Made by a program: the position numbers and the translations under genes
The notes under the pieces: model-generated
Databases searched by the model: none
Told to the model about the DNA's origin: nothing
What the model saw: the letters and a program-made list of their open reading frames with translations, nothing else
Assembly (NCBI GenBank): GCA_902789915.1
Contig: CADAPW010000025.1
Coordinates: 1 to 32,203, forward strand
Direction: 5' to 3'
Origin: an uncultured Bacteroidia bacterium
Lineage (GTDB): Bacteria > Bacteroidota > Bacteroidia > Bacteroidales > F082
DNA: 32,203 nt
Shown: piece after piece, positions 24,538 through 32,203 of the stretch
Layout: the number at the start of each line of letters is the position of its first letter
Numbering within the stretch: the stretch's first letter is position 1

Positions 24538-27500
24538 TTAATGAATGATGAGTTTTCGAGCCAAAACGAAAGGCTTTTCTGCCGCCCCGTCTTGCGCCGT
24601 CACCTTTATCCAATACAACCCATTCCCAAATCTGGACAAATCAAGTTGCAATGCGTCGCTGCTGGTCTCTTTATCGAGCAGCAACTGCCCCAAGGCATTG
24701 TAAACCATCACCTTCTGCATTCCTTCCTGCTCAATGGTGATTTGGCCGTTGGAGGGGTTGGGATAGAGCTTCAGCGCAGCCTCTTCTCTTTCCTCCGTAG
24801 CCCAATGGTCGTCGACATATACGAAATTCTCTTCAGGATGATACAACGAAGCTGCGAAATCCGACTCACAGGTCTCGCCATCTTCGGACAGATACAAAGC
24901 CGTAAGCTTATAATAGAAAGCATTGTGGCTTTCGTCAACAAGCACGTCGCGATATTGGTAGAAGGCCTGGCCTTCCACAACGGGAATGGCCGCAACCTGC
25001 TGATAATCATTGTTATCGTAGGAGCGATACAAATTGTAACATTGCAAGGTATGGAGGTCGCTTTCAAGCTCCTCCGAACGCCCAAGGCGGTTGGTGACGT
25101 ATGCACGCAACATCCAGGTGTAGTGCATGTTGTAGGTGTGCATGTCGGTCCAATGCTCTCCATCCAACGAGACCCAGCGGCCGTTGGGGTTGCCCTGCTC
25201 GGCGCAGGCAGCGGCGGGACGACTCAACCCCTGTTGTCCAACGACAATCCAAAGCGGCTCATCTTCAGGGATTTCGATGGTCTGTCCGAGGTATTCCTCA
25301 TGCCAGTCGTGGGCATTGCACAAGGTCATATTCTGCGACCACACCAAAGTGCGCGGCGCCGTCTCGCCTCCCACGTAAATCCACAGCTGATAGGTGCCGG
25401 CACCGACATCATAGAGCGAGACCTTCTTCAAGGAAGTGCCCACATAGGCTTCTAAATCCTCCGCCTCGAAGCGGATGCTCCAGAAGATAATCGGCTCGTT
25501 GTCGCCGCCCAAAGCGCGTTTATACACGCCATTGTCATATTGAAGCCACTTGTGGACAGGCTCGGGACGCTCACCCCATGAGATGATGGCGCCATAGTCG
25601 AACTCCGAATTCCAATAGTTTTCGCCTTCCAGTTTCAACGGCGGGTCGCAGAAGACTGGGAATGTCGCCACGGCGCACGATTCACACGACATGGAGTAAT
25701 AGGTGCCGTCATTCGGGCCGTCATATACCAAGCGCATGCAATAGTTCACCTCGCCGTGCATCACCACCGTTGCGTCTATGTAGTTATTCCCTTCCACGAA
25801 AGCGAGATATTCGCCGCCACGATACAGCATGGCTCCAAGAACTGGTATTCCTACAGGATTGTCCCACGAAAGCAGCACCACATCGTTGCCCAACGACCAC
25901 TGCAACTCGCTTCCAAAGAAAAGGTCGCAGGGCTGATAGTTCCATTCGTGGGACTGCCATGCACATGTCTGCGAAAGAAATACGGGACGCACCTCTGCCA
26001 GACAGGTATCGCCTGGCGACAAACTACTCACATCAAACTGGAAGGTGGTATCGGTGGTGGTGCCCACAGTAGCTCCATTCAGCCTCAACTCATAATACTG
26101 TAAGTCACGATGCAGCGAGTCACTCAAATGCCAGATTGCAAAGCCAGTGAAAGAGACATACAGACTATCGATGCCTGAAACAGCCTCCATCAGTTCTATA
26201 TCGGTCTGTTGTGGCTCCATGACGGACAACGGCTCCTCAGAGGCATAGTCAATATAGCCTTCCAGCTGGACCGTGACATCATACAAGTCACGATAGACAT
26301 TGGTCATCAGCGCATGCCCGTTGGCATCGGCCGTAGCCTGATAGCTGTTCCCCTGCCCATTGTGCGCCGTAAGCTTCACCACGGCACCCGAAGCGGACAA
26401 GCCCACATTAGTGGTGACGTTGACCTCCAACGTCGTTGTCATGTCCTTGTCGAGGAACACCGACCACACGGTGTCGGTGTCGTAACGGTTGCCCTCGTAA
26501 TGGCAGCTCACGCCCCAGCGATACCGTCCCCATGACAAGCTGTTCCAGCCCGTTTCCATAAACACAGTATCCGTCAGGTAAGCCAAAAGCACCGGCGTTT
26601 CCTCCGCACGTTGGCGGAACAGCTCATAATATCGCAACGAACGCTGTGGCATTCCCGCCTTGGCTTCGTCACCTTCATAGAAGCGGATGGCATCCACAAA
26701 GAAACAGTCGTCACCCATGTCGGTAGAGGCGTCTTTTTGGTACGTCCAACGGAAAAGGTGCTCGCCTTCCGTAACCGCAAAGGCATAGCGCGTCCACTCC
26801 GTCTCGCCCGAGACCTCCATTTTCTTCATGCCGTCAATATAGAAACAGCCAACGTCCCAGTTGCTTTCCGACGAGACCTTGCAATAGAAACTCATCTCGC
26901 CATTGGCGGGGATGTAGACCGGCACTTCTATCTGCGACAGGCCTCCTCCCACGCCCCCACAGGTCGACCTCATACAATAATCGCCTTCGTATGCACTTGT
27001 ATCGATGACGACCCAAGGAAAGGCAAGGCTGTTGTTCCACGGCAAGCGGCTGAAATCGCCCGTTTCAAAATCATCATACAACAAAGGAAGATGATGTGAC
27101 CAGCTGATGCGCACCAAATCGGTGTAATAAGGTCTGGCCGCGACATAGCGCACCGGGAAACGGTTTTCATACAGGATGAAATCGATGCCCGAAACCAGCG
27201 TGTCGGGATATACCGTATCGTAAACACCCGTCAAGGAGTCGTATACCATATAGATCGAGTCATACAAGCCCGTCAGCGAGTCGAACACCACGAGCAACGA
27301 GTCATACGCAAACGGAATACTGTCGATCAGCAGGGAATCAGGAAGATAAGCGCACTCATATCCTTCGGCACAAGCCGAAACACTAAACACGCCATAGTTT
27401 ATACGCTCTTCAAAATAGCCCAAGGAGTCGGTAAGAAACTGATACGCAATAGTATCTCCGTCCGAACCCACGCCAGCAAACAACACCGATGCGCCGACGA

Positions 27501-27618
27501 TGGGGGTAATGCTGTCCTGCTCGTACACGTTACCGCTGACACGAATCTGTCCCTGCGCCTGACGGAACGGCATCAAGGCCAACATGAGAAACATGCATAT
27601 CAACAGCAACTTTTTCAT
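24538..27618 (-). CDS. T9SS-exported adhesin-like protein with carboxypeptidase-regulatory and cleaved-adhesin-like domains
   Basis: This 1026-residue surface protein has a signal peptide (MKKLLLICMFLMLALMPFRQ). A carboxypeptidase-regulatory-like domain (about 25-155, IRVSGNVYEQDSITPIVGAS) contains a YDSLTG-rich insertion. A MAM/cleaved-adhesin-like jellyroll at about 170-315 (LYDDFETGDFSRLPWNNS, FYCKVSSESNWDVGC, FVDAIRFYEGDEAK) resembles Porphyromonas gingipain and hemagglutinin adhesin modules. A second regulatory-like repeat (TTLEVNVTTNVGLSASGAVV), fibronectin-like segments and another jellyroll follow. The C-terminus is a type A T9SS sorting domain (LKLYPNPSNGQITIEQEG to KLIIH). It is the last gene of the STN/T9SS operon, 10 bp after the beta-helix gene. 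No protease motif is seen. Confidence 0.85.
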   Translation of the reverse strand: MKKLLLICMFLMLALMPFRQAQGQIRVSGNVYEQDSITPIVGASVLFAGVGSDGDTIAYQFLTDSLGYFEERINYGVFSVSACAEGYECAYLPDSLLIDSIPFAYDSLLVVFDSLTGLYDSIYMVYDSLTGVYDTVYPDTLVSGIDFILYENRFPVRYVAARPYYTDLVRISWSHHLPLLYDDFETGDFSRLPWNNSLAFPWVVIDTSAYEGDYCMRSTCGGVGGGLSQIEVPVYIPANGEMSFYCKVSSESNWDVGCFYIDGMKKMEVSGETEWTRYAFAVTEGEHLFRWTYQKDASTDMGDDCFFVDAIRFYEGDEAKAGMPQRSLRYYELFRQRAEETPVLLAYLTDTVFMETGWNSLSWGRYRWGVSCHYEGNRYDTDTVWSVFLDKDMTTTLEVNVTTNVGLSASGAVVKLTAHNGQGNSYQATADANGHALMTNVYRDLYDVTVQLEGYIDYASEEPLSVMEPQQTDIELMEAVSGIDSLYVSFTGFAIWHLSDSLHRDLQYYELRLNGATVGTTTDTTFQFDVSSLSPGDTCLAEVRPVFLSQTCAWQSHEWNYQPCDLFFGSELQWSLGNDVVLLSWDNPVGIPVLGAMLYRGGEYLAFVEGNNYIDATVVMHGEVNYCMRLVYDGPNDGTYYSMSCESCAVATFPVFCDPPLKLEGENYWNSEFDYGAIISWGERPEPVHKWLQYDNGVYKRALGGDNEPIIFWSIRFEAEDLEAYVGTSLKKVSLYDVGAGTYQLWIYVGGETAPRTLVWSQNMTLCNAHDWHEEYLGQTIEIPEDEPLWIVVGQQGLSRPAAACAEQGNPNGRWVSLDGEHWTDMHTYNMHYTWMLRAYVTNRLGRSEELESDLHTLQCYNLYRSYDNNDYQQVAAIPVVEGQAFYQYRDVLVDESHNAFYYKLTALYLSEDGETCESDFAASLYHPEENFVYVDDHWATEEREEAALKLYPNPSNGQITIEQEGMQKVMVYNALGQLLLDKETSSDALQLDLSRFGNGLYWIKVTAQDGAAEKPFVLARKLIIH

Positions 27619-27628
27619 TGTCTATCGT

Positions 27629-29713
27629 TTAGCGCTTTACAAACTTTATCATTTTGCTTTCTGTCGGGCTGGTCATACGCACGAAATAAATGCCCACAGG
27701 CAAATCATTCACTGCAATGGCGCACTCACCCAAGAGGTTCGTCTGCGCTTTGCTTTCCAACACTGCCACGCCTAAGCCATTAATGACACAAATGCTATAA
27801 TCTGTTTGCCCTTTCAAGCCAGAAACCATAATTTGTCCATCTGTTGGATTGGGAAAGACGCTGATTTCCGACACCGGCATTTCAGCGTTATCATGTCTCA
27901 TCTTCACCTTGCCCTCGTTCACATACAAATGCAAATCCAAGGCAGCAGGCTGCTCGGGCGAAAGCGTGATTTCCTCACACAGACCTCGGCCATAACGCGG
28001 CAGGTCGGCCATCACATGATATGTGCCATAAGGAAGATTCTTAAGGCAGAATTTGCCGATAGCGTCGGTCAAGGCGAAGCCCAAGACCCTTTGTTTGGTG
28101 GCGTTGAGCAAGAGGATGCCCACATTCGACAGGCCTTCAACACAATACGCCTCTGCGTCACCATCGCCTAACCACGGTTGGCAATAGAAGTCGCGGGCCT
28201 TGAAAGCCCCCTCGGGGAAGTCGAAAGTCCCGCCGATGCGCCCTTCTCCTGTTACGAAGCCTTGCTCTACCACCGGCAGGGTAATATCCACGTCATAGAC
28301 ATCGCCGTCCACCACTATCATGTTCGACTCGTTCCATTGCAAGTCGCCCAGATAATAGCATCCGCCGGCCTCGACCTCCACGGTGTCAGGGAAAGCATAC
28401 AAGATATAGGTATCAGGCAGCAAGGCCTCAAAACGGAAAACGCCTTCATCATCGGAAACCGTGCGGTAGAAGCCGGACATGAACGGGTTGCCGTCGCTCA
28501 ACGAAGCAGCCACCACCTGTGTGTTGGGCCGTGGGCTGCCATTCGTCCAGGTCTTGCCTTCGAGGGCATAGTCCTTGAACAAATCGAAATGTATCGTACT
28601 GGTGGCGCGGCCACACACCGACCAAGCCTCCAGCATCAAGTTCACAAAGCCCAGTTCCTTATCTTGTTCGCCAGGATAATAAATGGTATGCAAGGCGTGA
28701 ACGTCCTCAAAGCGTCCGTCACCCATGGTTTGCCAACGCAGCGAATCGTAGTTGTAAGCCTCGGCTTGGTTCAACAGCAAGGGACGGTCCACGCCACCGT
28801 AATAGTCTTCGCCAGCATACACCATCAATTCCTTGTTCAGTTCCAGATGCATGGCATCCGTCTTCACTATGCCGTTGTTGACGACACGCAGGGTCAGCGT
28901 CACCTCACCCGCCTCAAAGTCGGCCTGCGAAGGGAAATAGGACGTCCGCAGCGACAAGGAGTCGGAGAACACTCCCGTGCCCGAGGTACGCCAAACAAAG
29001 CCGCTGTAGGTATAGGGAATGTTGGCATCGGTGATGGTATAACTCGGCGTTGGGGCACACATGGAAGCATCCTTGCCCGCGTATGGATAATAGGTCGCAA
29101 AGGCGTATGCACTCTGACCTACGGAAGCATACACCGTGGGGTCGTATTCACGGTCGCAGGCAATCACTGCCGCATTTTCGGCCTGCTGGGGCGTTATCGT
29201 GACGGAATTTCCAAAGATAGCACCCGTATGATTGGAGAACTTATAATAGTCGAAGTTACCATAGAACAACATATAATGGTCGACATCGCTCTCCAAATTA
29301 TCTTCCCACGACACCAGCCAGCTGCCATTCACAAACTGCTTCTTCACCCCAGAAGGAGGGGAAACGGGCGCAGCGGTGTCACATTCTGTCAGGTAGCCTT
29401 CAAAAATGATTTCGCCCAAAGCCGGCATATCATGTTTGTCTAAAATCACCGACGCTATCTCGTCTTCCGACTCGACATCCCAAAAGTTGCCACGCATATC
29501 CACATCTTCTGTCGAGACGTTGGCAAACAACAGGGCACCCTTCTGGAAATCCATGAAATTGTTGCCATTCATCCTCGACCTGCCTGACGGGAAGTTCACG
29601 ATGCGGTCTTTTGCCCCGCTGATGGTGTTACCCACAAACGTCGCCGACCCCGAGGCCAGCAGGTTGGTAAGCACCTGTCCGTTCTCATAGAAAGTGTTAT
29701 GCTCAAAAAACAT
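27629..29713 (-). pseudogene. T9SS beta-helix surface protein, C-terminal two-thirds (frameshifted)
   Basis: This 694-codon frame continues the beta-helix of the two frames upstream (FEHNTFYENGQVLTN, then GNTISGAKDRIVNF). It then has a domain with a fibronectin-like strand pattern, a PKD-like tandem (YVYSGFVWRTSG-type and DSLRWQTMGDGRFEDVHA), and two carboxypeptidase-regulatory-like domains (YALEGKTWTNGSPRPNTQVV and FALTDAIGKFCLKNLPYGTY). It ends in a T9SS type A sorting domain (ISVFPNPTDGQIMVSGLKG to KFVKR). It has no signal peptide of its own; the apparent start at ATG 29713 lies within the beta-helix. Dropping one T from a run of six at the junction restores RNNVFEHNTFYENG across the break. 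It is best read as the third part of one 960-residue gene. Confidence 0.8.
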
Positions 29714-30026
29714 TATTGCGAATCACGAGGGAATCCATGGTAGCCTTGATGCCATACGACGAATAATTGCTGCCGCCTTCGGGTAAGTCTGAAGAAATGA
29801 GGTTGTTTTCAATATAGTTCGTGACGACCACGTCAGAGATGCCGCCCACTGTTTCAAAGTTGATGGCCGTGGCGGCCCCTTGGAAACAATTGTCGGCGAT
29901 GTGGTTGTCGCCACACTTGAAGCCATAGCTCACATTGGAAAACTCGATATTAATCTGACCTTGGTCAAAGATATTATGTGTAAAACTGTTGCCCTCACTA
30001 TTACCAGCACGGGCCTTCAACTCCAA
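29703..30026 (-). pseudogene. T9SS beta-helix surface protein, middle fragment (frameshifted)
   Basis: This 107-codon frame reads as parallel beta-helix rungs (NSFTHNIFDQGQINIEFSNV, NHIADNCFQGAATAIN, NYIENNLISSDLPEGG), the pattern of NosD/right-handed helix proteins. It starts only at a TTG and overlaps the frames on either side by about 10 bp. The 5' junction carries GAGTTG twice, 8 bp apart. Removing 14 bp there joins KGIEL directly to KARAGN in frame. The 3' junction is a run of six T. This part alone has no export signal or T9SS tail and is not expected to function separately. Confidence 0.75.
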
Positions 30027-30514
30027 TCCACCAACTCAATGCCCTTGCCCGCATAATAGTTGTTGAACTTGCAATGGTCAACTAAGACCTGTTCCGCGTT
30101 GGTAGCAGACAAAGCCGTCAAGGCCCCGACAAACTCCACATACGAAAAGCGAACTGAGTCTTCGCTGGTGATGTTTTTCAGCTGAACGCCCGACCAGTCG
30201 TGGGAAAACTCATAACACAGCAAATAGATGGAATCGTTGGATTGGCCGTCAAGCTGGAGTTTGCCGCCGTCGACGCGCAAGCTGGTCGACTGGTTGAAAT
30301 ACATCTTCACACCCGCTTCGATGCGCAAGTCGCCACCTTCGACCACCGTCAGGAAATCATTCACCAAATAAACCGAATCGCCTCCCAACTTCGGCAACAC
30401 CATCAGCGTATCCACCTCTCCTTGGACTTGGACATAATGCTGTGCCACACCCATCGTGCCTTGCAGTAGCAAGAGCATAAACAGAAGACATCTTATGGGT
30501 TTAAACGGTTTCAT
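30017..30514 (-). pseudogene. T9SS beta-helix surface protein, N-terminal fragment with signal peptide
   Basis: This 165-codon frame starts at ATG 30514, 3 bp after the STN-barrel gene. It begins with a signal peptide (MKPFKPIRCLLFMLLLLQGT, cleavage near VA-Q) and then beta-helix rungs (GGDLRIEAGVKMYFNQSTSL, DSIYLLCYEFSHDWSGVQLK, VRFSYVEFVGALTALSATNA). The frame stops at VDWS, where the helix should continue. Together with the next two frames it would make one exported protein of about 960 residues with a T9SS tail. Two independent frameshifts mean the gene is either decayed, phase-variable, or affected by sequencing errors. Confidence 0.8.
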
Positions 30515-30517
30515 GGA

Positions 30518-31837
30518 TCAGAAAGAATAAGTAAGTCCCAAACGGAAATCCACGGCACGCATCTTCATGTCGAACGGGAAGTCGGCACGATACAGCGAGC
30601 CGCTGGTGGCGCGATAAAGCACTTCAGGCACTAGCTCCACGCTATTGGCGACTTTGAAAGCAACGCCCAAACCACCATAATACGAGAAGCGGAACGGCTC
30701 CACCTGTGATTTCTCTATCGGTGCATGATAAGGTGGCTCTTGGGCATAAAGCGAGCCACCATAGCCGACCAAAAAATCGAACGAAATGCCCGCCTTGACA
30801 AATGCCCTGAAACGCTCCAACTTAACGAAATCAAAAGAGGCGAAAACGCCCACATTCAGATAGTCAAGCCGATTCACGTCGCGGTAAGCATAATGTGTAG
30901 TGCTTCCAGGCTTGTATATCGAATCCACGACATTGAAATATGCCGTGTCGCCAGCAGGATGCACCGTATAATAAGTGTCGAGCGTGTCGTTCACATAATA
31001 ACCTTCGCCATATTCCGTGTTTTCGAGCAAAAAACGATACCGCACCGAACGGTAGGCAAGGCTCAAGCCAACGTTCAGCCTCTTGTACTTATAGCCTCCA
31101 TCGACACCAATGGCGTATACCGAACTTGGCGTCAATGCCAAAGAACCGTTTTCGGGTTGCGGCAAGCCATTAGCATGCTTGAACCATGCCGAGCTTAAGG
31201 TCAAGGAAGGCGTGATGAACCAACCGTTATCCTTAACCTGAGGCTTCTGCGGATGCTCATACCTCACCTCATATACCGTGTCCGTCTTTATCTCTTGCTT
31301 CACTTCAACCACGGTGTCGTAGCGCATCACCGTGCGGATAATCTTCAGTGTGTCAAAAACATAGATGGTATCCCCCCTCTTGTTGGCCACGATTTCCTGT
31401 TTGGGTGCCACGACGGTGGTCTGCTGTTCAGCGGGCGGGGTGATGGTGGCAGTGGGGTCGCCAGCCAATTGCTGATTCTTTCGAATCACATATTGCTTTC
31501 CGATTCTCTTGAAGCCATAGTCGGTGCCTTTCAGCAGGTCAGTCAGCACCTCCTCCACTGACTTATAGGAACAACTGTATCTCTTGATATGGATTTTGCT
31601 CAACTCCGCCTTGCTGAAGGCCACATTCAGTTCATATTCCGCAAAGAGCTTTTCCAAGGCTTTGTCAAGGGAACACGACTCCACCGAGAAAGAAATCAAC
31701 GGGTTGAACGACTGGGCCAAACCATTTTTGGGCAAGGTAAAGGAGAAAAAAATCAAAAACAATATGGGAAGCAATCGCAATGCCTCTCTCCCACTTGCTT
31801 GTTTTACAGTTTTTATATTCAAATTGCAAAATCTCAT
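30518..31837 (-). CDS. STN-domain outer-membrane beta-barrel protein (putative FecR-coupled sensor)
   Basis: This 439-residue protein starts at ATG 31837 (a TTG two codons earlier is less likely). A long signal sequence with hydrophobic core LLPILFLIFFSFTLP ends near A41. Residues of about 50-120 form an STN domain (FSVESCSLDKALEKLFAEYE, VLTDLLKGTDYGFKRIGKQY), the periplasmic signalling module of FecA-type receptors and secretins. A Pro/Thr/Val-rich linker with valine-Asp-Thr repeats follows (to about 205), then a small beta-barrel ending in FRLGLTYSF, with a terminal Phe as in outer-membrane proteins. It follows a fecR gene and precedes T9SS cargo by 3 bp. It likely signals to FecR without being a TonB-dependent transporter, since no plug or large barrel is present. 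Confidence 0.8.
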   Translation of the reverse strand: MRFCNLNIKTVKQASGREALRLLPILFLIFFSFTLPKNGLAQSFNPLISFSVESCSLDKALEKLFAEYELNVAFSKAELSKIHIKRYSCSYKSVEEVLTDLLKGTDYGFKRIGKQYVIRKNQQLAGDPTATITPPAEQQTTVVAPKQEIVANKRGDTIYVFDTLKIIRTVMRYDTVVEVKQEIKTDTVYEVRYEHPQKPQVKDNGWFITPSLTLSSAWFKHANGLPQPENGSLALTPSSVYAIGVDGGYKYKRLNVGLSLAYRSVRYRFLLENTEYGEGYYVNDTLDTYYTVHPAGDTAYFNVVDSIYKPGSTTHYAYRDVNRLDYLNVGVFASFDFVKLERFRAFVKAGISFDFLVGYGGSLYAQEPPYHAPIEKSQVEPFRFSYYGGLGVAFKVANSVELVPEVLYRATSGSLYRADFPFDMKMRAVDFRLGLTYSF

Positions 31838-31930
31838 TTCCAATAGGATAATAATAGGCCGCTAAAGTACGACAAAAAAACGAGAAAACGCCTATTTTCT
31901 CCTAAAAAATGGGAAAGGAAGGGATTTTGC

Positions 31931-32203
31931 TTATCGGATCAGATAAACGCCGTCTTGCTTGGTGACGGTGAAATCGAATACAGCGGCGATGGTTTCAAGC
32001 ACCTCATCGATGGTCTCTTGGTCGCTGAAACGGGCAGTGAGTTTCTTGGTTGCATAATCCTCATTAAGGTCAATATCAACCTTATAGACATACTCCAATG
32101 TCTCCACAATCGTCGAAAGTACGACATTGTTGAAGTCGAGCACGTGCTCTGTCATCAACTCCTCAGCCTTAAGTTCGGGATAAGTCAGCGACTTCAACTC
32201 GAG
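31931..32203 (-). CDS. FecR-family anti-sigma factor, C-terminal fragment
   Basis: This is a partial gene entering from the right edge; 90 residues are visible in frame to the last base. The sequence FNNVVLSTIVETLEYVYKVD, then LTARFSDQETIDEVLETIAA and ending DGVYLIR, matches the C-terminal DUF4974 domain of Bacteroidetes FecR proteins. That domain receives the signal from STN domains of outer-membrane partners in the periplasm, while the N-terminus holds an ECF sigma factor. Its downstream neighbour (93 bp away) carries an STN domain, which fits a surface-signalling pair. An ECF sigma gene is expected outside the window. Confidence 0.85.
   Translation of the reverse strand, partial: LELKSLTYPELKAEELMTEHVLDFNNVVLSTIVETLEYVYKVDIDLNEDYATKKLTARFSDQETIDEVLETIAAVFDFTVTKQDGVYLIR

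Noticed and set aside
24412-25455. 347-codon plus-strand open frame
   Set aside because: It is antisense to the C-terminal part of the 1026-residue T9SS protein and lacks any start signal or motif.
28178-29443. 421-codon plus-strand open frame
   Set aside because: It is antisense to the T9SS beta-helix gene with its sorting domain; no recognisable domain of its own.

Overview
The window reads as a chromosomal segment of a Bacteroidales-type Bacteroidetes. The signs are: many promoters with a TAnnTTTG -7 box and a distal TTG; proteins ending in the type IX secretion (T9SS) sorting domain; a FecR-type anti-sigma factor; a Bacteroidetes-style OmpA porin; and weak Shine-Dalgarno sequences. No rRNA, tRNA, CRISPR array, transposase or replication origin was recognised. 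By eye, two blocks (about 7.5-10.0 kb and 15.3-24.4 kb) are clearly more AT-rich than the rest, which suggests acquired cargo.

Layout, left to right. 1-5.8 kb is core genome: the 5' end of mutS, a divergent SpoU-family RNA methyltransferase, an OmpA-family outer-membrane protein with a clean terminator, a translationally coupled folK-deoxynucleoside kinase pair, and the protease gene sppA. 5.85-7.16 kb holds an AAA ATPase with a winged-helix tail. Its gene sits between two 48-bp composite palindromes of identical design, one lying over its promoter and one between its stop codon and the convergent genes. 7.17-10 kb carries, on the minus strand, a von Willebrand A protein, an overlapping lipoprotein/transmembrane protein with a C-terminal HNH/Endo VII-type toxin nuclease domain, and three tightly packed tiny ORFs. 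10.3-15.3 kb has small envelope and PH-like proteins, a cysteine-rich large protein that may be uracil-DNA-glycosylase-like, and an ABC-F ATPase whose C-terminal coiled coil has been separated by a frameshift.

15.3-24.4 kb is a polymorphic-toxin island read leftward from one promoter: a small T9SS protein carrying an Rhs-like motif, a 2201-residue Sec-exported SpvB/FG-GAP/Rhs protein ending in a probable C39/papain-like cysteine peptidase, then two exported proteins of unknown function that are the natural immunity candidates. 24.5-32.2 kb is a surface-protein operon read leftward: the end of a fecR anti-sigma gene, an STN-domain protein fused to a small beta-barrel, a T9SS beta-helix protein now broken by two frameshifts, and an intact 1026-residue T9SS adhesin-like protein. 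The FecR-STN pair suggests that expression of the T9SS cargo is controlled by cell-surface signalling.

The most unusual items are the palindrome-flanked ATPase, the vWA plus lipoprotein-HNH pair, the Rhs protein with a peptidase tip, and the STN-barrel sensor. Three frame disruptions in two genes could be real decay or sequence error.
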